Positions 1 through 8,812 of a DNA stretch of 64,000 bases are shown piece after piece. Below the pieces are notes generated by a model. It ran no database searches. It was not told where the DNA came from and saw only the letters and a list, made by a program, of their open reading frames with translations. The stretch's first letter is position 1. Every line of letters starts with the position of its first letter. Source of the stretch: Glaciecola nitratireducens FR1064 (GTDB taxonomy: Bacteria; Pseudomonadota; Gammaproteobacteria; Enterobacterales; Alteromonadaceae); the NCBI RefSeq assembly GCF_000226565.1, contig NC_016041.1, positions 4,070,230 through 4,134,229 on the forward strand, read 5' to 3'. Position numbers and translations under genes: made by a program.

Positions 1-71
1 ACTAGACTAAGCTTAGTGGTGCCGCGTTTGTGGTTGCGATCCATTCGTTTAGCTCGGGCTGACTTCTTCAT
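1..71 (-). CDS. second ExbD/TolR-family protein (N-terminus only)
   Basis: The ATG overlaps the stop codon of the preceding exbD gene (ATGA arrangement), so the two are translationally coupled. Only about 23 codons are inside the window; they read MKKSARAKRMDRNHKRGTTK followed by L-S-L-V. This basic stretch running into a 'KLSLV' segment is typical of the cytoplasmic N-terminus just before the single membrane helix of one class of ExbD proteins that come in pairs. The helix with the proton-binding Asp would lie beyond the window. The ExbD identity is therefore inferred from the short N-terminus and the context. Confidence 0.6.
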   Translation of the reverse strand, partial: MKKSARAKRMDRNHKRGTTKLSL

Positions 72-658
72 TCAGCACCCCCCGCATTTTTCAGTTCGTA
101 TCGCGCTGGCGCTTCTGCTAGCGACACTTCCGGAAAAAGTTCAGCATCAACAACCGATGCTGCGACCACGTCTTTATAAGAGCGCGTTGCATCAATCAAG
201 CTAATAATGGTTTGATAGTCGGTACTATCGGGCAGCATTAAGATAATGTCTTTTTTATCTACTGCCTTGGCTAAAAGTGTTTGCTTCACTAACTTCAAGG
301 TATTCTGCAAGCCTGTAAAGTCGTGCTGCAAAGCAGGTTCTGCGCCAGTGGAAACAAGAGGCTCGCCGTCGTCATCCACAGCAGGTATTTTGGTAATTGT
401 TTTTACCAAATAACCCTGTGGAAAAAAGATGTTTAATGACTCATCAGAAACCAAAATCTCCAAGCGTTGATCTTCAACAGATTCATCAGCCCCAAGTGCC
501 TCAATGCCGGGGAGCCTTAGCTCCACAACTGTAATTCTTGAGAACACCATCATCATTAACAAAACAGGCACCAGTACAATCATCAAGTTCATGAAAGAGG
601 TGATGTCTAATTCAGCGTCTTCTTTCTTGGCGTTACGCCCGTGGCGTCGTCCAATCAT
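68..658 (-). CDS. ExbD/TolR-family proton-channel subunit
   Basis: This 196-residue protein has a charged N-terminal tail, one membrane helix (about residues 19-39) and a periplasmic domain, the layout of ExbD/TolR. Such proteins pair with an ExbB/TolQ pentamer and convert proton flow into force on a periplasmic or outer-membrane partner. The helix begins DITSFMNLMIVLV. In the alignment with E. coli ExbD (VTPFIDVMLVLL), the essential Asp25 falls on Asn24 here, so this copy may not carry the proton and may rely on the second ExbD. The RBS is AGGAAG. It lies 11 bp after exbB and overlaps the next exbD. Confidence 0.85.
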   Translation of the reverse strand: MIGRRHGRNAKKEDAELDITSFMNLMIVLVPVLLMMMVFSRITVVELRLPGIEALGADESVEDQRLEILVSDESLNIFFPQGYLVKTITKIPAVDDDGEPLVSTGAEPALQHDFTGLQNTLKLVKQTLLAKAVDKKDIILMLPDSTDYQTIISLIDATRSYKDVVAASVVDAELFPEVSLAEAPARYELKNAGGAE

Positions 659-669
659 GGGAAGTCTTC

Positions 670-1326
670 CTACTCGTCTGAATGGCGCGTTTTAGGGCCT
701 AAATTCTCTTTAGCAATCAGCGTGTTTAAACATTTCACGCCTGCCATTTCCATGCTGTCCACAATTTCAGCCGTTTTTGTATTCAACAGAGAATGTAGTA
801 ACAGTAATGGAATTGCAGCTATTAGACCGAATGCAGTCGTGTTCATCGCCACGGAGATACTTTGTGACAGCAAGCTCGCTTTCTCTGATGGATCTGCGTT
901 TGCAACCGCGGAGAATGCGGCGATCAAACCGATAATCGTACCGAGTAGACCAAGCAGCGTAGAAATATTTGCTAGCATACCCAAATACTGTGTGCGTTTT
1001 TCGAGACGAGGAATGGTTTCCATCAATCCTTCTTCCATTGCATATTCAATATCTTCACGCCGCGGACTAACGCCTAAGCGTGTAATACCGGCACCAATAA
1101 CACGTGCAATCGGCGCTGTGCTGTTCTGCGTTACTTGAATAATTCTGTCGAAGTTTGAGCTCGCTAACAAAGGCTCGATTTCACGGAATGCCTTCTTATT
1201 GGTGCGTTTTGCCGCACCCAAAAACCAATACCGTTCCAGCGCAATAGCCAGTCCTATAGCTAATACAATTGAGATAGGGAACATAAACGAGCCCCCTTCT
1301 TGGAAAAAGCGAACGATAGTATCCAT
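670..1326 (-). CDS. MotA/TolQ/ExbB proton-channel family protein
   Basis: The 218-residue inner-membrane protein has three predicted helices (about residues 15-33, 115-140 and 160-180). The last two carry the family's hallmark stretches STLLGLLGTIIGLI and AMNTTAFGLIAAIP, with conserved Thr residues and small residues lining the channel. ExbB/TolQ proteins form the stator of TonB, Tol and gliding (AglR) motors. A good RBS (AGAGGA) precedes the ATG. A 161 bp gap without a gene separates it from the upstream small periplasmic gene, so an internal promoter is possible. Two exbD genes follow, giving an ExbB-ExbD-ExbD module. Confidence 0.92.
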   Translation of the reverse strand: MDTIVRFFQEGGSFMFPISIVLAIGLAIALERYWFLGAAKRTNKKAFREIEPLLASSNFDRIIQVTQNSTAPIARVIGAGITRLGVSPRREDIEYAMEEGLMETIPRLEKRTQYLGMLANISTLLGLLGTIIGLIAAFSAVANADPSEKASLLSQSISVAMNTTAFGLIAAIPLLLLHSLLNTKTAEIVDSMEMAGVKCLNTLIAKENLGPKTRHSDE

Positions 1327-1487
1327 GATATCCTCTTTAAAATAGTAATTATTTAGTAATCTAGTCTCAATAGTTCAGGATGAACACAGCAGTTGAGCGC
1401 TAAAAAATAGGTTGTTAGTAGTCTATTCGAATACGTTTTAATATTATGTATTGTGAAACATCTACCTGTTGTTGAATTTATACCCAA

Positions 1488-1979
1488 TCAATTAATTGAT
1501 GTTTCGGCCTTCATACTAGCCTGGTTATTTTGAATCCCTTTAAGAAGTTTTATTTCCTTTAAAAAACTGTTTCTTTCCATAGGTTTAAGCTTAGTTTTAA
1601 CGGGCGCCCATCGTTGTTCATTTCGATCGATACGCTGATACAAAGGTAATTGCCAAGGTACAATTGACAATACCTTTGGCTGCTCTTTATTTCCACGGAT
1701 GGTTTCTTCTAAGCGCAAAATATCGTCTGTAGCGGAAGCATTTCCGTCAGATGCGACGGTTATGTCTAATGGGGTTTGTTCTTGCACTGTTTCTTGTACT
1801 GGCTTTTGTGTTAACTCTTGAGCTTGCGCTGCAGGAACTTGAGCATATAACTGAGTGTGTGCGCAAAATAAAAGCACGCTAAGCGCGGCAAAACGCTTCA
1901 CTATTGGTTTTCTTTGTATGATGAGTGTTTGAAACGTCAATTTCTGACAAGTAGCTTTTAGTAATAGAGAATTATCCAT
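1488..1979 (-). CDS. small periplasmic protein of unknown function
   Basis: This 163-residue protein has a long positively charged N-region and a hydrophobic signal (about residues 28-46, ending LYAQ), followed by a Gln/Thr/Glu-rich linker and a basic C-terminal segment. I recognise no domain. The ATG overlaps the end of the upstream TPR gene (ATGGATAA), indicating translational coupling, so it probably belongs to the same complex. A start nearer the signal peptide is possible because the N-terminal 25 residues are unusual for a secretion signal. Confidence 0.7.
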   Translation of the reverse strand: MDNSLLLKATCQKLTFQTLIIQRKPIVKRFAALSVLLFCAHTQLYAQVPAAQAQELTQKPVQETVQEQTPLDITVASDGNASATDDILRLEETIRGNKEQPKVLSIVPWQLPLYQRIDRNEQRWAPVKTKLKPMERNSFLKEIKLLKGIQNNQASMKAETSIN

Positions 1980-2844
1980 TCGCTTGCTCCCGCTCGAGGG
2001 TTTTTATTTGGCGCTCGATATCTAGTATCCACTGACTAGTCAGCTTTTGCTCCTTCACCAACGATTTTGGCGCGGCTTCAACACTTTGAATTTGGAAATC
2101 AAGCAAAGCTTTATATATCTTGTAATCGTCTAGTGCTGCAGCTTTATCGCCGACATATAGGTCGTATAAAATACCTCGATTTCGATAACTATCCGCGTTT
2201 CCAGGCCATGCATCTATTGCCTGTGTGTAGTGAGCTTTGGCTAAGTTAAATTTACCGGCATTGCGATATATCAGCCCAAGTCGATTGTGCGCGTGGTAAT
2301 TACTGCCCACTAGCTTGAGGGCCGTTTCATAGTCAACTATCGCTTTTTCGTTTTGCTCCTTCCCACGATAAACATCACCGCGCAAAACCCACACTGCGGT
2401 GTTCGGTGATGCAATAAAATCAGGGTCGTCAAGAACCCGCTGCACAGCAACTAGCGCTAGATCTGGTTCTCCATTAGCGAGTTGAGTAATCGCACTTTGC
2501 ACATCGCGTAACTGACCTGAATTGAGTTTCGCTTGTTTTTCTTTGTCCAATTTAAAAGCATTCATGGTGCCCATTAAGGCCCGCGCCTTAGCTGCAAGCG
2601 CTTGTTCTTCTAGCTCCTCGGCTGTAAGTGGAACGGGCGGCGTTGCCCCTTTAAGACCTTCAGTCTCAACGCCACTTTCTTCTGATTGCGCTGTCACACT
2701 AGGTGACGTTTCATTCGTTTGTGTTTTCTCATCTTCCCCGCTCGAAAAGACGGGGAAGGTAGGCATACTCGAACAACCCGACAAGCTAGCAGAAAGAACA
2801 ACCATAACAGCCAAAAGCCGTAATTTGGTATTATTCAAAATCAT
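1972..2844 (-). CDS. TPR-repeat lipoprotein
   Basis: The 290-residue protein starts with a lipoprotein signal ending LSGC (lipid-bearing Cys at about residue 24). A low-complexity acidic linker follows, then a TPR array from about residue 115 to 245; segments such as LRGDVYRGKEQNEKAIVDYETAL and the next repeat show the usual TPR pattern. Size and layout resemble GltE/AglT-like TPR lipoproteins of energised envelope machines, but that is only an architectural comparison. Its start overlaps the end of the large TPR gene upstream and its end overlaps the next gene, so the three are coupled. Confidence 0.85.
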   Translation of the reverse strand: MILNNTKLRLLAVMVVLSASLSGCSSMPTFPVFSSGEDEKTQTNETSPSVTAQSEESGVETEGLKGATPPVPLTAEELEEQALAAKARALMGTMNAFKLDKEKQAKLNSGQLRDVQSAITQLANGEPDLALVAVQRVLDDPDFIASPNTAVWVLRGDVYRGKEQNEKAIVDYETALKLVGSNYHAHNRLGLIYRNAGKFNLAKAHYTQAIDAWPGNADSYRNRGILYDLYVGDKAAALDDYKIYKALLDFQIQSVEAAPKSLVKEQKLTSQWILDIERQIKTLEREQANG

Positions 2845-5800
2845 TAGCGCTCAACTCCTGAATTTGTTCCGGTTTGCGGTAACGCACGGGCAATAAGTTT
2901 TCGAGTTTCTTCAAGCTCTCTTTTACCCAGTCGTCGTATAAACCACCGTGGGCGCGTTTAGCATTGTTTTCATGCAAGGTAATTGAGGTTTCCTCAAACG
3001 GAAAGGCTTGTTCTTCTAATAACAACTCATACTGGTCTAACTCTAGTGCAGAAAGCCCATTTGGACGGCTCGATTCCATCAAGTCTTTTGCCAATACCGA
3101 GTACAAATTAGCCAATGAATAATTTGCTTGTGTCGTGTATTCAGCGATGCCATATGCCATAACGCCATCATATCGAGAAATGGCATTTTTAAGGGCATTT
3201 TGCTTACGCTGCAGACTCTTGTTCAATGGTAAGGTGAGTTTAATTTTCTGATATGCAGTATCGGCGTCGGTGGCAAATACCATTGATGCCATTGCGGCTA
3301 AATAACGAGAGCGAGCTGAGCGTTCACTGCCTGCTTTTTGATCTGCTTCAATCAGCTTGTTAAGCCAGAAACGACGCTTCGTTGCATCCCCTCTTTCACT
3401 GTAAAATTCGGTCAGTTTAAAGTGCGCTTCATTTGCATCGGCTAGCGGTCTCGGATAGCGATGAGCGTAGCTTCTGTAGGTGTTTAACGATGTTTCTTTG
3501 TCGCCTGCTTTTAAGTAATAATCCGCCGCCACATAAAGAGACTCTCTACCTAATTCAGTATCAGGTTGAGCCTGATGCTGAGCCATTAATAATGCTGCGG
3601 CTGGCTGCCATTGTTCCGACTTTTCATAAGCTAGCAACAGCTTTCCAGGGATAGTCTTCGTTAATGGGTTGTTTGCGAAACGAGTTTGAAAATCAAGCAG
3701 CAGGGGCAGTGCTTGGCTAAAATCTTCAAGCGCTAGTAGGTACGTAGCTGCATCATATTGTGCAGCTGCTCTGAAGGTTGAAGATGGCGTCTCCTGAAGA
3801 ATGCGTCGCAGTAGGGCCACACTTTCCAGCATAGCCAAGCGCTGGGTTTCACTTAGCTGCGCAAAGTCTCTACCTTCAGGTAGGGGCGCATCTAAGGTTT
3901 GCTTTACTTTTGCTCTGGCTAACAACTGTTCTGACTGTTGGAAAAAGGTGGCGGCTAAGCGATTCGTCAACTCTTGAACACGCTCATCGTCTGCTGGAAG
4001 GATGTTTAACAATGTTTCATAACCAGCTTGTGCAACTTGATAATTTTCCAACGCGAAATTACCGTGCGCGAAAACTAATCTGGCTGAAATTAAAGCCTCG
4101 GCGCTGACATCGTGCACCGCAATGTGCTTATCAACTAAGCTTGCTTGGGGCAGATTTGCTTCAGCGTAGGCCAAGCCCTTGAGTTTATCGCTGGACAGCA
4201 GCCAGTCACTCCACTCCATGGCATCTCGATATTGTTGCTGTTCAAACAAACGTTGCATGAGTGACTGCGCCACATTTACGGTACGCGAGTCGGCAGCAAA
4301 TGTATTAACAAACAAGCGTTGGCTGAACATCTTTCTGGTTTCTAACTTTTGCTTAAAGTCAGCATCGCGGTTAAGCGCATTTTCGCTTAACTTTTCAAAC
4401 AACAATAACGCTGCATACGCTGCCTCGCTGGCTAATGGGTTAGGAATATCTTGATACGCATAAATTTCAAAGCTTTCAATAGCTAGGTTGAATTTATTCG
4501 CAGAACTTAAAGCTTCAGCGAGATAAAAGCGCATTTGTGGCACTTCGTCATCTGGTGAAAAAGTACGAATAAACTGGTCGTAATAGCCTGCAGCATTTTC
4601 AAAAGCGGTTTGTTTAATATTATTTAAGTCACTGACTGACGCCGTGCTCCAAGAAGCACTCTGAGCATCAGATATCGACGATCCTACAAAAGCCCCTTCC
4701 GCCGTCTCGCCATCAAGCAATTCAGCATTCGATGCGAGCATATTCTCAACAGTTTGGGCAATGCTATGTTCGTTTTGTGCCAGTTCTTTTAGATACTGTC
4801 TTAAGTACGAAGCTGTTTGTAAGCCAATCAAGCTTTGAAGTCCCGAATAATGAGGCCCATCAACGCCATAAGCTTCGACAAAACTCTGCTTACCTTCTAA
4901 TACCAATGGCGGGAAGTTTCCTAGGATGTAAGCGTCAATGTGCTTTACATAGAACTCGACCGCACGCTCATGCTGAGGATAGGTATTCGCAAAAACGAGC
5001 AGAGTATCAGCGCTATCTTTATACCGACCATCGTTCAAATGCTGCTGCGCGAGCTCTTCGTAAATAAGATTTTCGTAAGCTCGCTGACCGTTGACGATAA
5101 AAAAGTCTTTAATTGCTTCGCCGTTGCCTTGGTAAGAGAACAGCAGCGCCATTATACGAAGCGTATCCTGCACTAGTTTTTGCTGACCTAAAGGCAGTGT
5201 GCTTATTTTAATGTGTGATTGTGTGTAGCTATTTTGATCTAAGGTTTCATCTAGCATTTTAGAAAATGACACCAACGCACTGCCATGTTCTTCTTGCTTA
5301 AAGTAGCTCCAACCCTGCATGTACGCGGAAATTCCATAAAAGTTATTCGACGCTATGTTGGCTGTTTGTTCCGACAATGCGAGCACTTGGCCATAGTTAA
5401 CTACGGCCTTATCGTATTTTTGTCGATTAAAATAGTATTCACCAATACGAAAATACAGTTCAATATGATAGTTTGTTACGGCGTTAGTGTCGGTCGGAAA
5501 TGTGGCTAGAAAACGTTGTGCTATCTCAACTGACTCGTCTGGTTTACCATCTAAATCAAGGGCCCGCGACAGTTGATACATTGCGTCCATGTACTTTGTT
5601 TCTGTGCGTTTCGCATCCGCGACTATTGCAGGGTCATCAGACAATAAGTCGGCTTGTGCAACAAGCTGAGCCTGCTGCGCTAATACTTCTCGGTAACGCG
5701 AAATAGCTTGATTGAAATAACTTGCGGGCTGCAGTTGGCCAATACCTGCAGCGGTGCTGCTGACTGTTGAACCGACAACGCTATTGTTGTTTGGCTTGCT

Positions 5801-6124
5801 AGCCTGCAAAGCCTCCAATGGAATACCTTCCTCTTGCGCTTTTTCGGCGAGCTGCATTTCAATATCAGCTAGTCTAAATGACACCTGTTGACGCTGCTTT
5901 TCATCTTTTAAAAACGGCAATAACGCCGCATATTCATCGCGAGTTTCCTTGAGTGAAAGTCGAGGCGCAATTGAGGGTTCAACTTTTAAAGGCTGAAGAT
6001 CCAGCTCCGCTAAAGTAGGTCGGTTACTGATACCTTCGTTAATTATCGACGTTTCTTCTTCAGCGCTAAACATACTGCAGCTGGTCAGCACGATAGAAAG
6101 AGAAAGTATAAGGATTTTTTTCAT
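2831..6124 (-). CDS. very large TPR-repeat lipoprotein (about 1097 aa)
   Basis: I chose the ATG at 6124 (MKKILILSLSIVLTSC), which gives a clean lipoprotein signal with the lipidated Cys at about residue 16; a GTG four codons upstream is the alternative. The rest is almost wholly alpha-helical with many TPR-like repeats, for example FRIGEYYFNRQKYDKAVVNY and YDAATYLLALEDFSQALPLL. It would make a long periplasmic solenoid anchored in a membrane. The start lies 1 bp after the stop of the upstream gene and the end overlaps the next TPR gene. The role is most likely scaffolding across the periplasm between the ExbBD stator and the barrels; this is inferred from context. Confidence 0.88.
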   Translation of the reverse strand: MKKILILSLSIVLTSCSMFSAEEETSIINEGISNRPTLAELDLQPLKVEPSIAPRLSLKETRDEYAALLPFLKDEKQRQQVSFRLADIEMQLAEKAQEEGIPLEALQASKPNNNSVVGSTVSSTAAGIGQLQPASYFNQAISRYREVLAQQAQLVAQADLLSDDPAIVADAKRTETKYMDAMYQLSRALDLDGKPDESVEIAQRFLATFPTDTNAVTNYHIELYFRIGEYYFNRQKYDKAVVNYGQVLALSEQTANIASNNFYGISAYMQGWSYFKQEEHGSALVSFSKMLDETLDQNSYTQSHIKISTLPLGQQKLVQDTLRIMALLFSYQGNGEAIKDFFIVNGQRAYENLIYEELAQQHLNDGRYKDSADTLLVFANTYPQHERAVEFYVKHIDAYILGNFPPLVLEGKQSFVEAYGVDGPHYSGLQSLIGLQTASYLRQYLKELAQNEHSIAQTVENMLASNAELLDGETAEGAFVGSSISDAQSASWSTASVSDLNNIKQTAFENAAGYYDQFIRTFSPDDEVPQMRFYLAEALSSANKFNLAIESFEIYAYQDIPNPLASEAAYAALLLFEKLSENALNRDADFKQKLETRKMFSQRLFVNTFAADSRTVNVAQSLMQRLFEQQQYRDAMEWSDWLLSSDKLKGLAYAEANLPQASLVDKHIAVHDVSAEALISARLVFAHGNFALENYQVAQAGYETLLNILPADDERVQELTNRLAATFFQQSEQLLARAKVKQTLDAPLPEGRDFAQLSETQRLAMLESVALLRRILQETPSSTFRAAAQYDAATYLLALEDFSQALPLLLDFQTRFANNPLTKTIPGKLLLAYEKSEQWQPAAALLMAQHQAQPDTELGRESLYVAADYYLKAGDKETSLNTYRSYAHRYPRPLADANEAHFKLTEFYSERGDATKRRFWLNKLIEADQKAGSERSARSRYLAAMASMVFATDADTAYQKIKLTLPLNKSLQRKQNALKNAISRYDGVMAYGIAEYTTQANYSLANLYSVLAKDLMESSRPNGLSALELDQYELLLEEQAFPFEETSITLHENNAKRAHGGLYDDWVKESLKKLENLLPVRYRKPEQIQELSANDFE

Positions 6125-6125
6125 C

Positions 6126-8129
6126 TTATCGACCACTTCCCGGTTGCGCTAAATCTTGTATACGAATGATCGCGAGCCTTGTAGCCACCTGCTGTTCCGA
6201 CAATTCTTGCATTCTCAAGGCCATGTTGACTTGTAGGAACTCAGTTAAACGTCGGGTTATTGAATCAACTAGGATTTTGGTGCGTGCATAGTCAGCTTTT
6301 GCGCTTAAGGCCATAGCGTCGACACGCGCGCGCTGTTCAGCAATTATTTGGGTATCACTCTGCAGCTTTTTAAGACGTTGATATTGTTCATTGGCATCCG
6401 CGTACGCAACTTTCAGCTTTGATAACTGTTTTTGATGTTGCCAACGAGTTTCTGGAAAAGCCTCCGATAATTCCCACTGCAGCAATCCTTTCAAGCGAGC
6501 AACACGCTGCGCATATTTTTTAGGTAACTTGCGCGCTCGCTCGGCATTGATCCGTTCAATTCTTTGCTCGGCCTTCTCTAAACGCTCCATAGCCGATACT
6601 TGCTCACTGGTTGCGAACAACTTGTCAGATATCTGGTCTGAATTTAGCGCAGCTTCAAAACTCTGGATGCGTGTCTCGGTGCTATCCAATATTGCCTGCG
6701 CATCGGTAAGCGATAGAGCATTCACTCGACGCGAAAAAGCTTGTTCGCGTTCATCCAGTAGCCGATACATACTGTCAATTTGCACCAAATTGTCATCCAG
6801 CGTATTCAGCAGCTGTTTGGCTTGGCGTCGAACTTCAAGAAGGTATGCGCTATCAATTTGTTCATCGCCACTCAGTAACAACACGTGCAGATCGCGATGT
6901 TCAATTGGCCAATTCCCATTAGCCACAGTATCCAAAAAATCGGCCTGCTCAACCTTTAAACCGAATTCGCTCAACGAGGCAATTGCGGAATCCAGTTGCC
7001 GAGAAGAATCTCGCAGCGAATGGAAAGCCTCGGCCAAAGCTCCCTGTTGCTCATAGCCATAAGCTAAACCGTGACTTGCCTGCATTGCGTAAATGCCTTG
7101 ACTATTGTCACGTAAATATTGCCAAGCTGCCATTGCCAAAGGCCATCTGTTCTCCTTTGCAAGCGTCCAACCGTAGGTCAACATTGCTTGCTCGGCGTGC
7201 AGCGACTCACGGCCAATCAACTTAAGTGCTATAAGCGCATTTGTGTAATCTTTTTGTTCCAACAATGTCACGCCTAAACCATAGTTTAAGCGGTCAAATA
7301 ACGCATTACGTTCTAAAAATGCACGCTCTTCCTGGCTATCGGTCAAACCGTTTCCAAACCAGTTAAACCAAGACCACCAGCTTGCGCTGACGTCTTCTTG
7401 TATTGATTTTTCAGCTGGCGTGTCATTAAGCTGTAATTTCGCAGCAATAAACGCGTCGCTCGCAGCGTCATAATCCTGTTGGTTGTGCTGTATAACCGCT
7501 TGATTTGCGATGAGGTAGGTTTGATAAATAGAATCGCTGTTTAATTCTTCCGCGAGTGTTTCCCAATCACCGCCATTGCTCATGCGTTCATGACTAACTT
7601 GGTAGATAAGCTCTTCCCAATACTCTTCACTTAATTCATCTTCTAAATCATTTTCGAGAATTGCGGCATACGCGCGTTCGCTCACGCCTCTGCGCTTTTG
7701 TGCAAAGCTTGACTTAGCCAGCCAAAACCATGTATTTGCTTGAATATAAGGATCAGCTGATTGCGCTAATAGGCGTCTAAAAATACTTTCAGCTTGTTGC
7801 GTCATACCTAGTTGCAGGCTCACAGCACCTTTCATTAGGTCTAGTCTGTCTTGGTTTTCATTTGAATAAGGTGTTTGCGCGGTCTCTTGGTTCAGGCGCG
7901 TAAGTGCCCCCTGTAGCAGCGTTTGATCCGGTGCGTCTTGAAAATAACTGTAAACCACCTGACCAAAGGCAAGGTCTTGGCGTTTTTGCGCTAAAATTTG
8001 TTCAGCGCTGCGTGTATCTTCAGCAACTGCAGGCGGCTCTGATGTTGAAACGCAGCCGTTGAGTGCTACCGAAACGATGGCAACACAAACAAATTTAGTG
8101 GCCTTGAATTGATTTATTAACAAAAGCAA
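6126..8129 (-). CDS. TPR and coiled-coil lipoprotein
   Basis: This 667-residue protein has a lipoprotein signal (VALNGC), TPR-like helical repeats over about residues 60-370, and a long coiled coil over about 430-640 (for example AMERLEKAEQRIERINAER). The only reasonable start is a TTG with an AGGT just upstream. It is followed 1 bp later by the giant TPR lipoprotein and preceded by a 6 bp gap after the upstream gene, so it is within one operon. I do not recognise a named family; a periplasmic structural role is inferred from architecture. Confidence 0.82.
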   Translation of the reverse strand: MLLLINQFKATKFVCVAIVSVALNGCVSTSEPPAVAEDTRSAEQILAQKRQDLAFGQVVYSYFQDAPDQTLLQGALTRLNQETAQTPYSNENQDRLDLMKGAVSLQLGMTQQAESIFRRLLAQSADPYIQANTWFWLAKSSFAQKRRGVSERAYAAILENDLEDELSEEYWEELIYQVSHERMSNGGDWETLAEELNSDSIYQTYLIANQAVIQHNQQDYDAASDAFIAAKLQLNDTPAEKSIQEDVSASWWSWFNWFGNGLTDSQEERAFLERNALFDRLNYGLGVTLLEQKDYTNALIALKLIGRESLHAEQAMLTYGWTLAKENRWPLAMAAWQYLRDNSQGIYAMQASHGLAYGYEQQGALAEAFHSLRDSSRQLDSAIASLSEFGLKVEQADFLDTVANGNWPIEHRDLHVLLLSGDEQIDSAYLLEVRRQAKQLLNTLDDNLVQIDSMYRLLDEREQAFSRRVNALSLTDAQAILDSTETRIQSFEAALNSDQISDKLFATSEQVSAMERLEKAEQRIERINAERARKLPKKYAQRVARLKGLLQWELSEAFPETRWQHQKQLSKLKVAYADANEQYQRLKKLQSDTQIIAEQRARVDAMALSAKADYARTKILVDSITRRLTEFLQVNMALRMQELSEQQVATRLAIIRIQDLAQPGSGR

Positions 8130-8135
8130 TGCGAC

Positions 8136-8810
8136 CTAAAGTAATGTGGCTGAGAAAGTAGGTTGTTGCTTTGACGTCGAATCAACAATTTTAAGTTCTA
8201 CCGTGGCGGCTTCGTCATCTTTTTCGAATTCCAAAGTCACCGCTCGTTTGTAAGGTCTATTTTCTGGACCTGTGCCGATGAAGAAAGCGGTTAGTTCTCT
8301 GCTACCCTGGTTTATATTACCAACGAACAAGCGTTGTACTCCGCCTTTGTATAAAGCATTCACTTGACGATCGGTATACAAATAATTTGTGGCTAATTTA
8401 CCGTCAATTTTTAATTCAACGGCATCAAGTTTGAAGTACTCACCCACGTCCATGGATAAGTAAACCGCAACCTGAGTGCTTGATGGAAACAATAAGTCTT
8501 CTTCCAAAATAAACAAATCACGATTCAAATTAACCAGTGCTTGCTTTAGCGTTTCCATTTCAGCAGCTAGATCACTATCAGGAACCGGCGATTCGTTTTT
8601 AACCTCAGATAATGCTGGTGTTTGTTGATTGTTGTCGGCTTCTTGCGCGTGTGCGGGGTTTGACGCCGTTGTAAATATCGTCGCTGTAACCAGCAAAACG
8701 ATAGCTAAACCAGCCTGCACCAATACATTCTTAAAGATCGGCACAGCGACCACCCGTGCAGTGCTGTGTAGGCTAGGAGCTGTAGCGCCCGATACATTTG
8801 TAATTGTCAT
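8136..8810 (-). CDS. membrane-anchored periplasmic protein, unknown function
   Basis: The ATG at 8810 lies just after the stop of the DUF3570 gene; a TTG at 8822 is the other option. The 224-residue product has a hydrophobic segment at about residues 30-50 ending PAHAQ (signal or anchor), a short coiled coil (about 75-95) and a C-terminal part rich in beta-strand pattern (DAVELKIDGKLATNYLYTD). Strands with 'VELKIDG' look like an immunoglobulin-like or carbohydrate-binding sandwich, but I cannot name the family. Spacing of 2-6 bp to both neighbours puts it in the operon. An N-terminal SGAT sequence is on the cytoplasmic side and probably not a flavin site. Confidence 0.72.
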   Translation of the reverse strand: MTITNVSGATAPSLHSTARVVAVPIFKNVLVQAGLAIVLLVTATIFTTASNPAHAQEADNNQQTPALSEVKNESPVPDSDLAAEMETLKQALVNLNRDLFILEEDLLFPSSTQVAVYLSMDVGEYFKLDAVELKIDGKLATNYLYTDRQVNALYKGGVQRLFVGNINQGSRELTAFFIGTGPENRPYKRAVTLEFEKDDEAATVELKIVDSTSKQQPTFSATLL

Positions 8811-8812
8811 AT

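Noticed and set aside
8715..8810. N-V-S-G-A-T sequence near the N-terminus of the membrane-anchored protein, like a flavinylation site
   Set aside because: It precedes the hydrophobic anchor and should be in the cytoplasm, away from a secreted ApbE; the start codon is also uncertain.
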